From: Flavobacterium sp. HJ-32-4
Lineage (GTDB): Bacteria > Bacteroidota > Bacteroidia > Flavobacteriales > Flavobacteriaceae
Direction: 5' to 3'
NCBI RefSeq assembly: GCF_022532105.1
Contig: NZ_CP092832.1
Span: forward strand, 3,377,001-3,441,000
DNA: 64,000 bases
A program made the position numbers and the translations under genes. Position 1 is the stretch's first letter; every line of letters starts with the position of its first letter. Positions 15,550 through 25,262 of the stretch are shown here, in pieces. Below the pieces are notes generated by a model. That model was not told the origin of the DNA. It saw nothing but the letters and a program-made list of their open reading frames with translations, and did no database searches.

Positions 15550-16920
15550 TACCGTACTGAAGGTCTTGATGATAATGTTGAGATCAAGGAAGATGCTGCG
15601 GTGCTTGATGTAATACAAGTCGTACTGCAGTTTGATCAGGCTGTCGTCCATGGTTTGCCCATAAGGATATTTGACCTGTGCCCAACCCGTAATACCCGGT
15701 TTGATGACGTGCCTGGTTTCGTAGAAGGGCATCCGTCGTGATAACTCGTTGACAAATATCGGACGTTCCGGGCGCGGACCGATAAACGCCATGTCTCCTT
15801 TGAGGATGTTGATGAACTGTGGCATTTCATCGAGACGCGTCTTTCGTAGGAACTTCCCGAAGGGTGTCACACGTGCGTCGTTGGTGGCCGCGAAAACGGC
15901 TCCGTTATGTTCCGCATTCTGCACCATTGTTCGGAATTTATAGATACGAAAGGCTTTTCCGTTCTTGCCCACACGTTCCTGCACATAGAACAATTTACCC
16001 CGGTTTCCGAGTAGATTCCCTAAAAGAATTAACGGAAGCAGCACGCTCATGACGACCAGGCCCGCAAATGAAAATAGCATCTCCAGTGCCTTCACGATAA
16101 TGAGATATAGCTTATTATTGTTGCTACGGCTGAACGGGAAGTAACGGTAAAAGTCAGTAGCGAAGTGCTCCATCGGAATGCGTTGCATCATCGATTCGTA
16201 GACCTGTGCGAAGTCACGGATGATGACGCCATTCTCGAGCAGGTAAACGAGTTGAGTGTAGAGAAACACCGTCATCCGCTTGGCTTTTTTCGAGTCGACC
16301 ACGACTTCCGATATGCCGTTTTCGGTGACAAAAGAAGCAGCCTCCCCCACTCCGATTACCTGTACATCCGCTTTGACAGTTCCGTGATCGGATTCATCGG
16401 GATTGATGTATCCCACCACACGATAGTGTGGATCAGCGTCGGCAAGATAGGCAATCAACGAAGGAAGCAATTCACGGTCGCAAATCAAGACTACCTTTTT
16501 CTCAAATCGGTGCGACGCCAGAAAAGCCTGGTAGAAAAAGCGCCATACGAACAACCCAGCGAAAAGTCCGAGGAAGAAATAGACGATTTGGATACGGTTG
16601 AGCGGAAGGAAAGGCGTGAAAAACGGGGTCAACAGGTAAAAAATTCCCGTCGCGGTTGCCGTAAACAAGATACTTCGAATGACCTGTAGCTGGTTACTGG
16701 CTACCTGTAGGTTGTACATCTCGAATACCGTACCTAAGACATTGATGTAGAGCGCCAGTACTGTAAGTTCGTAATAGTCACCCCGTTGAAAGCTGAAGTA
16801 ATCGAAGTCGACTAACTTATCGAGAAGAAATAAAGCCCCAAAAACAGAAGCCACATCGAAAGTCCGGAGGAGTATTTTCCTCTCGGAAATTTCAAAATGG
16901 ATTTTGTTGCCGGACAACAT
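15529..16920 (-). CDS. WcaJ-type undecaprenyl-phosphate sugar phosphotransferase
   Basis: A 463-residue polyprenyl-phosphate hexose-1-phosphate transferase. The N-terminal part has four to five membrane helices and a Rossmann-like domain (KKVVLICDRELLPSL). The catalytic domain (about 265-463) begins with a re-entrant helix and has RVGKNGKAFRIYKFRTM, TRLDEMPQFINILKGDM, FIGPRPERP and the terminal KPGITGWAQV motifs. It should load the first sugar onto the lipid carrier and so start the repeat unit. It is the last gene of the polysaccharide cluster, 52 nt after the ligase/polymerase gene. Confidence 0.92.
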   Translation of the reverse strand: MLSGNKIHFEISERKILLRTFDVASVFGALFLLDKLVDFDYFSFQRGDYYELTVLALYINVLGTVFEMYNLQVASNQLQVIRSILFTATATGIFYLLTPFFTPFLPLNRIQIVYFFLGLFAGLFVWRFFYQAFLASHRFEKKVVLICDRELLPSLIAYLADADPHYRVVGYINPDESDHGTVKADVQVIGVGEAASFVTENGISEVVVDSKKAKRMTVFLYTQLVYLLENGVIIRDFAQVYESMMQRIPMEHFATDFYRYFPFSRSNNNKLYLIIVKALEMLFSFAGLVVMSVLLPLILLGNLLGNRGKLFYVQERVGKNGKAFRIYKFRTMVQNAEHNGAVFAATNDARVTPFGKFLRKTRLDEMPQFINILKGDMAFIGPRPERPIFVNELSRRMPFYETRHVIKPGITGWAQVKYPYGQTMDDSLIKLQYDLYYIKHRSIFLDLNIIIKTFSTVLFYRGQ

Positions 16921-16972
16921 CGTTCGGAAGGGGTTAGGAGCTGCAAGATACGTATTTTCGGCTTAACGAAAA

Positions 16973-18346
16973 TCAGTTTTGAGCGGGTGATCGCATTCCA
17001 GGATACACCCGTTTCTTAATGATGGCAACGCCCGGCATGTCTACCTTCAACAGCGTCAACGAGTAAATAAAAGCGGGTGCAGCGGTGCGCATAGCCGAGT
17101 GATTGATGGTCAGGAACCAAAAGATCAACAGAGGGAACATCATGAAGTTCTCTTTGTTATCAAAGTGAAGAATAATAGGTGTAAAGATGAGGATAAGCAG
17201 CATGGCTATTCCTAAAGAACCATGTTCGGCCAAAAGACGCGTAATCTCATCGTGAGAAGCCGTATTGACACCCGACTCCTCTTCCCTCATATCGATTGTT
17301 TTTCCAGCCCCGACTCCAAAGACCGGGTTCTCAATGAAAGCAGTAATCTCCATTTGGGCAATCTCCTCCCGTCCGGTAAAACGACTTTCCTTAACCCTTC
17401 CGGCCGCATCCTGATTCGCATATCGCTTTCCGATTAAACCACCCGTTTGGAGCAATGAGTAGGTCCATACCGCTATCCCCACGAGGGCGAAAATACCTGC
17501 CGCCTGAGTGAGCCGTACCTTCGCTTTTCCCCTTATTCGTGTAAACAAAGTCAATAACAATATGGCAATCATGGCCAATGCCGTCAATATTCCACCTCGT
17601 GAGAACGTCGTAAGTCCCCGGAATGCTACAATGGTCGCAAGACCGACATTCAGGAGGATAAAGTGAAGGTTAGGTGAACGTAGCAACGCCCTTGAGACAA
17701 AAATAAACATCGCCAGTCCGAGAATTGTCGACACCTGGTTAGGACCGAAGCCACCGGACGTAGCAGACGTAGATGCCGTTCCCGTAATCACATCCCGTAC
17801 CGTTGGGGTATAGAGAATGACATATACGGTAAGGGAGATGGCCGGCAATGCCATCATAAGCAAGCACGAATACAGATGCTCGAGTGTTATTCGACGTTGG
17901 TAGGTATACAACGAACAGAAACCGAGACAAAGAGGGCCGGAAATCACGAAGGAAATGATTTTTCTGTTCTCGATCGAACTGCCCAACACGGAATTTCCAA
18001 TTATTACGCCCGGCACCATCAGCAGAAGGAAAACCCAATACGGCACCGCATTCTTTGAGAAGCCATTAAAGTAAATACCGTAAGCGATGACGAGTGCCAC
18101 TGCATACTTCCCGTACTCGTATACCGGAACGCCGTGAGACGCACGCAGAAAAACCTCAGCGCCCGTAATGTAAGCTGCTACCACCAATGCTTCGTGTCCG
18201 CGATTCTGCCTTTTCGCAATATAAACCATGCCCCCCACTAGAATCACCAAACTATACGCGAGTGACAGCGTGGAAGAAGCGAATCCCAACACCCCAATGA
18301 CGACGTGCAATGCGATAAGTCCGATGTAGGTCGAGAAGTTATTCAT
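16973..18346 (-). CDS. O-antigen ligase / polymerase-like membrane protein
   Basis: A 457-residue protein with about 10-12 membrane segments. The Wzy_C (PF04932-like) region shows FSRGGILTAL in a helix, then a large periplasmic loop with NPVFGVGAGKT and ending with SHDEITRLLAEHGSLG. This pattern is shared by WaaL ligases and Wzy polymerases, and sequence alone does not separate them. In a cluster with an ABC exporter, a ligase role is the simpler reading. It overlaps the upstream glycosyltransferase by 8 nt. Confidence 0.82.
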   Translation of the reverse strand: MNNFSTYIGLIALHVVIGVLGFASSTLSLAYSLVILVGGMVYIAKRQNRGHEALVVAAYITGAEVFLRASHGVPVYEYGKYAVALVIAYGIYFNGFSKNAVPYWVFLLLMVPGVIIGNSVLGSSIENRKIISFVISGPLCLGFCSLYTYQRRITLEHLYSCLLMMALPAISLTVYVILYTPTVRDVITGTASTSATSGGFGPNQVSTILGLAMFIFVSRALLRSPNLHFILLNVGLATIVAFRGLTTFSRGGILTALAMIAILLLTLFTRIRGKAKVRLTQAAGIFALVGIAVWTYSLLQTGGLIGKRYANQDAAGRVKESRFTGREEIAQMEITAFIENPVFGVGAGKTIDMREEESGVNTASHDEITRLLAEHGSLGIAMLLILIFTPIILHFDNKENFMMFPLLIFWFLTINHSAMRTAAPAFIYSLTLLKVDMPGVAIIKKRVYPGMRSPAQN

Positions 18347-19421
18347 TCCGTTTATGCTCCAAAAGACGAAAGTACGAGGAAATAACGGCCTCTTCAGAAA
18401 ATTCCCCAGCTACTTTTTTCTGTAACTGTTCGCCGAGCGCCGCGCGCAGCTGCCCGTCTTCCGATAAACGCAGCAATTCATCGGCAAAACAGGCTGTATC
18501 ACCCACCGCGACCAACAGTCCATTATGCTGGTGTTGGATAATATGTGGAATTTCACCCACCGGAGTAGTGATCACAGCTTTACCCATGAGCCCATACTCG
18601 AGTAGTGCAACCGGCAGCCCTTCTGAGCGGGAAGACAGCACAGCAATATCGGCCTGTGACAGTATAGCCAAACTATCAAAACTGGCGGTATAGAAGTACA
18701 CCCTGCCTTTAAGCCGGCTATCATCGGCGACCACGTGTTTCACATTGTCAGAATAAGGATCGTGAAAATCCTTACCGACCAAATGCAGCGACCACTCTGG
18801 TTTTTGGCTGAAAAAAATACCAGCCGCTTCCAATAGTGACAGATGGTCTTTCTGTTCGCGGAAGTTAGCCAGACAAACGATCCGCTTGCCTTCGGCTCCG
18901 GCAAGAAACGTGGGCGTATCCAGAGTGGTGGCCGTCGCCGGGAAATTAGGGAGATAGGTGACGTTCTGATATCCCAATGATCGAAGCCAGTCGACCAGTC
19001 GATGGTTCACGGCAATTGCCTTCCATGTGAAAGGAAGGCACAACCGAATGAGGGTTGACGGCCGTTTTTCCAGAAACTCACTGTCGCCATAATGATCATG
19101 CCATACAATACGGACGGAAGGCAAAGTACATTTCAGTAAGGTGGCAAAAAACAAAGACGTAGAATGCGCATGTATAAGAGTGATTTTTTCTGCTACCACC
19201 CATTTCCGCAGTTTAAACAATGCGGGAATATCGAGTGCCCTTTTCTTTCCCAACACAAGAAACCGAACACCCGGATCCAGGAGCGCCGCCATCGGACCCG
19301 TACGCCGGGTAGCCACCACCGCGGCATAACCCGTTCGCCGAATTAGGGCGTTGGCATAGCTCACCGCCATTCGTTCGGCCCCGCCCGTGTCAAGGGTATC
19401 GATCAACTGTAGGATTCTCAT
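18339..19421 (-). CDS. Family 4 glycosyltransferase
   Basis: A 360-residue GT-B enzyme. The N-terminus MRILQLIDTLDTGGAERM is typical of family 4, and the C-terminal donor site has SSRSEGLPVALLEYGLMGKAV with the EGLPVALLE acid pair. The start at 19421 overlaps the previous stop as ATGA; a longer frame to 19478 lies inside the preceding gene. The sugar specificity is unknown. Confidence 0.88.
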   Translation of the reverse strand: MRILQLIDTLDTGGAERMAVSYANALIRRTGYAAVVATRRTGPMAALLDPGVRFLVLGKKRALDIPALFKLRKWVVAEKITLIHAHSTSLFFATLLKCTLPSVRIVWHDHYGDSEFLEKRPSTLIRLCLPFTWKAIAVNHRLVDWLRSLGYQNVTYLPNFPATATTLDTPTFLAGAEGKRIVCLANFREQKDHLSLLEAAGIFFSQKPEWSLHLVGKDFHDPYSDNVKHVVADDSRLKGRVYFYTASFDSLAILSQADIAVLSSRSEGLPVALLEYGLMGKAVITTPVGEIPHIIQHQHNGLLVAVGDTACFADELLRLSEDGQLRAALGEQLQKKVAGEFSEEAVISSYFRLLEHKRNE

Positions 19422-20533
19422 ACGAGCAGTCGTTGGATTTCGGTTCGAAAACGGTCTGTTGTGTAAACTTGCGACCATTCGGATGCAGCCCCAGCCTTTT
19501 CTGCGTACGCCACGGGCGATTGTATCAACGTATCGATCTGGGCAACATCGGCGGCCAAATCACCAGTGAGCATAATGCCACGGCGCCCGTGATCCATCAT
19601 CTGCGGCACACACGAAACGGGAAGGGCTGCCGGTACACACTTCCAGAACATCGCTTCTGCAACGGCCTTGGGCCAGCCTTCGCTCACAGATGGCAATATC
19701 AGGAAGTGGCCCGTTTGGTAGGCTTTCTTCATCTCCGCTGCCGGGACATTTCCCGCTATCGAGGCCCATTGACCAAGGTTTCTCTCGCGAATGCAGTGCT
19801 CTAAACCCGGACGAAGCGGCCCATCTCCGAAAAAAGTCAGCGAAACCTGATGTCCACGTTGCGCCAATTGCTGCACCAGGTTGAGCGCATACATCGGGTT
19901 TTTACCCGGTACTAACATACCGGAAAACAAAAAACGAAGAGTACCTGACAAAGGGCGCACCGGCAGGTCTACTTTTTCGTTTTCCGCATATGTAGCCGTG
20001 AAAAACGAGCGGATGTTGGCAGTATCATCGGGCCAGTCGCCGTAGACCAATACCGTCATTCTCCGCGTCCAAAACGTATTTTTCAGGATGGCCTGCTGCC
20101 ATCGGTACGAAGACGGTTGGCGGGAGGAGGGATCCCAATTACCCGCGTATTTTGCTGTTTTGGGTTTTGAAGGAAAAAACACCTGCGCTAAACAGCCCAA
20201 TAGCCCCATATTTCCGGGACAACGAAGGTGGATGTGATCGGCTTTTCGTATGGCACGAAGGATACGCCACCCGATAAGGGGCAACATCACAAACGAAAAA
20301 AGCGTATTTCGCCACGAAAGAAAGTTGAACGCGGGAACCGGAACTACCGTGACGTTGGGGTGTTGGTACGGTATATCAATGGCATCCGGCGACCTGGCAA
20401 CAAGGGGGGCTACAATAACGATCTTGTCTACAAATTCGCCCCATATGTTCATCTCGCGCACGTAGGGTCCGTAGGCGAAGAACCGTCCTTTTTCTTCTAC
20501 ATGCGGAACATGTGTCACGATCAGGAACGTCAT
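19418..20533 (-). CDS. Family 4-like glycosyltransferase
   Basis: A 371-residue GT-B protein beginning MTFLIVTHVPHVEEKG. The acceptor half is less typical; the donor half has RFLFSGMLVPGKNPMYALNL and LPSVSEGWPKAVAEAMFWKC, a recognisable E-x7-E region. It is linked by ATGA overlaps to both neighbours. The substrate is unknown. Confidence 0.82.
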   Translation of the reverse strand: MTFLIVTHVPHVEEKGRFFAYGPYVREMNIWGEFVDKIVIVAPLVARSPDAIDIPYQHPNVTVVPVPAFNFLSWRNTLFSFVMLPLIGWRILRAIRKADHIHLRCPGNMGLLGCLAQVFFPSKPKTAKYAGNWDPSSRQPSSYRWQQAILKNTFWTRRMTVLVYGDWPDDTANIRSFFTATYAENEKVDLPVRPLSGTLRFLFSGMLVPGKNPMYALNLVQQLAQRGHQVSLTFFGDGPLRPGLEHCIRERNLGQWASIAGNVPAAEMKKAYQTGHFLILPSVSEGWPKAVAEAMFWKCVPAALPVSCVPQMMDHGRRGIMLTGDLAADVAQIDTLIQSPVAYAEKAGAASEWSQVYTTDRFRTEIQRLLV

Positions 20534-21468
20534 GGGGCTAACGAGTGGAATTCAGAAAAGAGTTCGTTTTCAGAACGCAGTCGGGCGTCTTTTCGAAACG
20601 TAAACGCATATCCTTTAGGCATCGATATCGTACGGCGGTTCACGGTCTCCGGACGGCGGTCAAGGTATTTGAGCCAACCAAAAACGAACCGGGAAACCAA
20701 CAGAAAACCACTTCTGACAATGCGACGGCGTGAGATATTCACCAGGAAATTGGACGCTGCCAACGCCACAACGGACGCGTTCCCTTCTGTGACATAGGCC
20801 TTTTCTACGGCGCAAAGACGGAAAAGGCTCCGCATGCCGGTGTAGGTGAAACGAAAGAAATCGTAAGGTTCGGCATGATACGGAAAATTATGCGGCGCTT
20901 CAATCTGCAGCAATCCTCCTCTTCGGGTAACGCGTTGCAATTCTGCCGAGAACTGCCACGGATTTACAGTATGTTCGATTACCTGCGCCGCCAATACCAG
21001 ATCGAACACCTCATCTTCGAATGGAATCCGGTGTCCGTCAAATACATAGTCGGGGCGAAACGCCGCATGGACGTCCGACGTCACCACCTGGCATCCGGGA
21101 AAGGTCTCCCGGTAAAAATCGGCTTTCTCGCCTGTCCCCACGACCAATACGACACCACCCTGGGGCAATTTTGCATTGAGCTCGCGATAGCGGCGTGTAA
21201 GGGAAGTATCATCGGCTAAGGAAGGTAGCAATTTGCGGCGGATGTAATTCCGATAATTCCCGGTATTTAGGTGTTCGGCATCCTGAGTAGTAACGGAACC
21301 CTCCCGTATGTCATCTGCGGAAAAAAGAGAGTCTGCGCCAAACAATATAGGTACTCCATTGTAAACGGGCAGTTCGGAACCGTCCTCAAACCGGATGATG
21401 TCTACGGAGCGGAACGCTTCGCGCGACTGCGTATCAGGATGTACGGGTTTCGGAGTACGTAGTTCCAT
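20530..21468 (-). CDS. Class I SAM-dependent methyltransferase
   Basis: A 312-residue protein with an N-terminal extension of about 100 residues and then a Rossmann core: VVLVVGTGEKADFY (SAM loop, slightly degenerate), PFEDEVFDLVLAAQVIEH and RGGLLQIEAPHNFPYH. It resembles methyltransferase-11 type enzymes of surface-glycan clusters. It overlaps the next gene by 4 nt (ATGA). It could methylate a sugar hydroxyl or act on a cluster intermediate. Confidence 0.8.
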   Translation of the reverse strand: MELRTPKPVHPDTQSREAFRSVDIIRFEDGSELPVYNGVPILFGADSLFSADDIREGSVTTQDAEHLNTGNYRNYIRRKLLPSLADDTSLTRRYRELNAKLPQGGVVLVVGTGEKADFYRETFPGCQVVTSDVHAAFRPDYVFDGHRIPFEDEVFDLVLAAQVIEHTVNPWQFSAELQRVTRRGGLLQIEAPHNFPYHAEPYDFFRFTYTGMRSLFRLCAVEKAYVTEGNASVVALAASNFLVNISRRRIVRSGFLLVSRFVFGWLKYLDRRPETVNRRTISMPKGYAFTFRKDARLRSENELFSEFHSLAP

Positions 21469-22275
21469 TTATCGTTTTTGTAATCGCATGGTGATATGCA
21501 TACATCGGAACAGCGCTGCATCAGACACTGATGACCGTTCCCAATCCTGTTGATGCCATCGGGTGCCGAGTTTGTGCACCAACGCATTTGAAAACGGCAG
21601 CAAATTCAGGAGGGCCAACCATTTTGACTTCCCGAGCAAGCCGCGTCTTTCCTGTACCAAAAAGGCGGTTTCGTAAGCGCGTACTGTCTTTTTATTGAAG
21701 GGCCATTCCCAGTCAGCATCCGACTGAAACGGACGGTATAAAGTACGCAACAACTTTACCGGCCAACTCGTTTGCATAGGGTCATAGCTTATGATCTCGC
21801 CCCCGGGTGCCAGTCGTTTTTGCAGATGGGCGATAATCAGTTCGGTGTTTTCAAAATGATGCAGTACACCGTAGGCATAAATGATGTCAAAACCGTCTTC
21901 GGTAAAATCCGGCGACAGAAAATCAATGGCTTCCACCCGGGCGTTAGGTAGGTCGGCCAAACGGAGCCTCAATTTTTCAATGGCTACATCGCTGAGATCG
22001 ATACCGAGGTAACTCTTTGCACGCTCCGCCATGTATTTTGAAAGATAGTTCCCCGCGAAGCAGCCCAAATCAAGTACCTTTTTATCGGATAAATCGCCCA
22101 GCCACTGTGTATGGAGTTCGTAGACCTGTGAGCTGATGCCCGTGTTTTTTCGTATCCGCTGTAAAAGTCCGTTTCGAACCGAAGCCCAGCAGCGGGTCAA
22201 AAAGTTCTGTCGGACCTCATTATAGAAGTCTCTTTGTCTTTTGTTGGTTTCGAGGATGTCGGCTGCGCTTTTCAT
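21469..22275 (-). CDS. Class I SAM-dependent methyltransferase
   Basis: A 268-residue protein with a clear SAM site, KVLDLGCFAGNYLSKYMA, an acidic motif II (YLGIDLS) and FDIIYAYGVLHHFENTE. A C-terminal part of about 100 residues follows the core. The start at 22275 (MKSAADILETNK) overlaps the previous stop as ATGA; the upstream ATG at 22293 is possible. It abuts the next methyltransferase gene without a gap. The target is unknown. Confidence 0.85.
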   Translation of the reverse strand: MKSAADILETNKRQRDFYNEVRQNFLTRCWASVRNGLLQRIRKNTGISSQVYELHTQWLGDLSDKKVLDLGCFAGNYLSKYMAERAKSYLGIDLSDVAIEKLRLRLADLPNARVEAIDFLSPDFTEDGFDIIYAYGVLHHFENTELIIAHLQKRLAPGGEIISYDPMQTSWPVKLLRTLYRPFQSDADWEWPFNKKTVRAYETAFLVQERRGLLGKSKWLALLNLLPFSNALVHKLGTRWHQQDWERSSVSDAALFRCMHITMRLQKR

Positions 22276-23270
22276 AAAGAGGGTTTTCGCCACACCAAGC
22301 CGAAGAACGCTGTCAGACGTCCGAGTGCTTCCGTAAAAGCCTGTTTTTTTTCGGTGCCGGTAAAGGTATTGCTAAATCTTATGAATGTCAAAAGCAGCGT
22401 CACCAAATTCCACTTAACGCGCGCATCAAAAGACGGCCTTGGATTTGCCACACGCCACACATACCATCCGTTCCGAACAACCATCTTTCCAAAAGCAAAC
22501 TGATTCGGGCGCCCCGACGGTTCGTGATAATGGGCCAATCGCGCTGCCGTATTGCAGTAGAGCGCACCCGTTTGAGCCACCCTGATACTGAAATCAGCGT
22601 CTTCGTAGAGTCCGTATCCCTCGAAATACGTCGAGAATTGATGCGTGGTTACCGTTTCTTTGCGAAACGACGATACGCCTCCCATAAGCAATTGCGTGGG
22701 ATAGGTTTTACCGCTCGGTGGCAGGAAGCCGATACTCCGCGCATGCCCGAACGCCGGCATAAACCCGGGCGGACAGTCGGTATCGAGTCCAAAACGCCTC
22801 CGCAGGCGAAAACGACTGCTTTCTTCCTGCACCCAACCATCGTAGAAAAACTCGTGGGACGAGGCAGCATAGTCGGTTCCTACGTATCGAAAACGCGATT
22901 CATTGGCAATGTATCCTCCTACGCCCACCGCATCCGGATAAGCTTCATAGGTTCCGATCAGTTGCTCGAAATAATCGCTTTCGAGAACCGTATCGTCATC
23001 TAAAAAACAAACAATTTCGGCCCTTTCATGCACCCGTTGGATACCGTAATTACGCTGTCGGGTGAGACCCCGCTCAGCCGGAGGAACCGAAAAATACCGC
23101 ACCAAAGGCATCGGATGGCGTTCGAGCATTTCGCGGGTGCGATCGTCCGGCGAGCCGTCTACCACCAGGACTTCCAGCGGCGGAAGGGTTTGTTGATCTA
23201 CCGAAGCCAGAAGTTTTGAAAGGGCTTCGGGCCGTTTATACGTGCAGATAATGAGCGTAAAGTTCTTCAT
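22272..23270 (-). CDS. Family 2 glycosyltransferase
   Basis: A 332-residue GT-A enzyme: FTLIICTYKRPEALSKLLAS at the start and the metal-binding VCFLDDDTVLESDYF. The middle holds a 120-residue insertion rich in aromatic and charged residues before GYGLYEDADFSIRV. It has ATGA overlaps on both sides. The donor is unknown. Confidence 0.88.
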   Translation of the reverse strand: MKNFTLIICTYKRPEALSKLLASVDQQTLPPLEVLVVDGSPDDRTREMLERHPMPLVRYFSVPPAERGLTRQRNYGIQRVHERAEIVCFLDDDTVLESDYFEQLIGTYEAYPDAVGVGGYIANESRFRYVGTDYAASSHEFFYDGWVQEESSRFRLRRRFGLDTDCPPGFMPAFGHARSIGFLPPSGKTYPTQLLMGGVSSFRKETVTTHQFSTYFEGYGLYEDADFSIRVAQTGALYCNTAARLAHYHEPSGRPNQFAFGKMVVRNGWYVWRVANPRPSFDARVKWNLVTLLLTFIRFSNTFTGTEKKQAFTEALGRLTAFFGLVWRKPSL

Positions 23271-24235
23271 CGATCGGATCGTAAGATTTCAAAGGGTACA
23301 CTTCCCATTCGAGCGGCATATCGGCTAAAAGCACTGTTATACATATCGCGCCCCAACAGCAGGAAGATGCGTTCGGACGAAGCCAGAAAATGGAAATCCT
23401 GTAGGGTTTTAACGAACGCTTCGGTGGCGCTTCCTGAGTGGGAAACACCTGTATGGGCGGGCGTTCCGGATGTAATCCGAACGTTTGGCAGCGTTTGGCA
23501 ATACGTCAGAAACGATGTGCTGTCGGAAAATACGTAGACAGGCTTGTCAGATGTGGCCTGCACGCGTTCGATCAGCGTCCGAACTTCTTCTATCAACTGT
23601 TTTTTCGCCTCTTCGGATAACACGCGCTGCGTTGTATCGGCGAAGTCACCCAACAAAGATGTAAACCGGGCATGGCACGAAACGTAAGCCGGGGGCGTAG
23701 CGGGCAATTGCCCCGCCATAAAAGGCGTCATGGAAAACAACGTGTGAAAATGAGACCTCCAACGCTCGTGAAGCTGTTCGGGATTGAGATCGGGCCGAAG
23801 GACGGGCAAGGCATCTATATTGTAGAAATAGTAAAAGCGACGTATGCGACGGTTCTTGAGGGGTTTGCGGATATCAGCTTGAAAGTCATCCATATGGTAC
23901 ACAATGCGGGAGTAAAACGGATGATAGCCTTCGTCGTCGGGACGCCAGTCATAAGTACCCGGTTCAAAAAAGTCCGTCAGGGCTACCGGCGACGTATACA
24001 CAATCCGAAAATCAAGTTGTTCCTGAAGGGCAAGTTCGTAACACGAAAGGATGCCTTTGAGCCTGTCAATCCAACCGCCGTGTGGCACGACTCCATTACA
24101 GCAGAACACCAGCACGCGACCTTCCGGTTTCGTAAACCGGGGCTTCTTCATAAGATGCGTCCATATTCGCACGTTCTTCTGAAGACGCGCCAACCTGTTC
24201 CGGAGGTGCTTCCGTGTCTCATTCCATACCTTCAT
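23267..24235 (-). CDS. Unrecognised protein of the polysaccharide cluster, possibly fucosyltransferase-like
   Basis: A 322-residue cytoplasmic-looking protein that I cannot place firmly. It has NGVVPHGGWIDRLKGIL near the N-terminus, CHARFTSLLGDF in the middle and, near the C-terminus, SHSGSATEAFVKTLQDFHFL followed by SSERIFLLLGRDMYNSAFSR. The order GGWxDRLxG, xxHxRxTxxLGD and late SxFSR is reminiscent of GT-B O-fucosyltransferase/NodZ-like enzymes (inference). The start at 24235 is chosen because the longer frame to 24292 lies in the exostosin gene; the overlap is then 17 nt. Confidence 0.55.
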   Translation of the reverse strand: MKVWNETRKHLRNRLARLQKNVRIWTHLMKKPRFTKPEGRVLVFCCNGVVPHGGWIDRLKGILSCYELALQEQLDFRIVYTSPVALTDFFEPGTYDWRPDDEGYHPFYSRIVYHMDDFQADIRKPLKNRRIRRFYYFYNIDALPVLRPDLNPEQLHERWRSHFHTLFSMTPFMAGQLPATPPAYVSCHARFTSLLGDFADTTQRVLSEEAKKQLIEEVRTLIERVQATSDKPVYVFSDSTSFLTYCQTLPNVRITSGTPAHTGVSHSGSATEAFVKTLQDFHFLASSERIFLLLGRDMYNSAFSRYAARMGSVPFEILRSDR

Positions 24236-25262
24236 CCTGACTATTGATTGGGTTAACGAAAAAATCGTGGACGGTATGAAAAAACCGGACATCCCGGAGC
24301 TTGTTATACCAAAGTGCGCGGTTCTTCTCCTGCATCGCCCGAAAATCCGCTGGCGTGATTGTTTGATGGAACGCCCACAAATCGTCGGCGATCGAACGGC
24401 CCGACACTTTCACACAGTGTTTGTCCCAGTCGATTGAGGTAGGAAGCGGCAAACGGCAGTCGGTGTCGACCAACACCGGAATACGCCCCATTGCCAGCGC
24501 TTCGTAGAATCGCACGGAAAAATTCCCATTTCCCCGTAAACAAAACGTATACGGTGCTTTTTCCATGTTGCGTAAAAACTCCAGATGGGTGCGAACGCGA
24601 TCGTCTTCGGTTTTTGCACCCGCGCGATAGGATTTCCGGAAGATAAAATCCGTCCGGATCCGCGCATCTTCCTGCAACTTTTTCAACAGCCTGTACCGTA
24701 CGATTCCAGAAGGGAAAAACGGCTGTGGGTCAGAGGGAATGCTGCGGCGAAACCGGTGCCAAAAATAATACCATTGGATATAGAGTTCCTTTATCCATTT
24801 GCCGAAACTGCCATCGGCGTTGCCAGTGAAGGCAATGAAAGGACTGGTTTCTTTGTCTATAGGCTGGAACTCCTTATCGAGCGTCCGATACGGATCTGTT
24901 GTATGGGCGGGAAGGATGATGGTTTGTTCGCCGAGTTTACTGTCGAATCCGCCGAACCGGAAGACCCAGACGGGCTTGGTAAACGTCAGCCCAAGATCTC
25001 CGGAAGAATATACCCATACGGGCTTCTGCCGTTGTAAGGCCTGGTCGATGAAGCGGTCCATGACGGCACGCAAACCGTTGCTGATGTAGTATTCGACGCT
25101 AAGCGGAAGCACGTATACATCCGCCGCAGCGTCATCTGTTACCAGGGTATAGACCTGCCGCAAAGGTTCGTCCTCTTTATACCAAAGATGGAATAAAAGC
25201 GGAAAAACAAACCGACGATGTAATTCGCCGAGGTAATCCCTGTCTGTATAGACGTTGATCAT
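24219..25262 (-). CDS. Exostosin-family glycosyltransferase
   Basis: A 347-residue protein. The C-terminal third matches the exostosin GT47-like donor domain: APYTFCLRGNGNFSVRFYEA followed by LAMGRIPVLVDTDCRLPL. The N-terminal half opens MINVYTDRDYLGELHRR and has DVYVLPLSVEYYI, as in bacterial relatives. The family is best known for heparan sulfate synthesis in animals and xyloglucan side chains in plants; the sugar transferred here is unknown. The start at 25262 overlaps the upstream stop as ATGA. Confidence 0.78.
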   Translation of the reverse strand: MINVYTDRDYLGELHRRFVFPLLFHLWYKEDEPLRQVYTLVTDDAAADVYVLPLSVEYYISNGLRAVMDRFIDQALQRQKPVWVYSSGDLGLTFTKPVWVFRFGGFDSKLGEQTIILPAHTTDPYRTLDKEFQPIDKETSPFIAFTGNADGSFGKWIKELYIQWYYFWHRFRRSIPSDPQPFFPSGIVRYRLLKKLQEDARIRTDFIFRKSYRAGAKTEDDRVRTHLEFLRNMEKAPYTFCLRGNGNFSVRFYEALAMGRIPVLVDTDCRLPLPTSIDWDKHCVKVSGRSIADDLWAFHQTITPADFRAMQEKNRALWYNKLRDVRFFHTVHDFFVNPINSQDEGME

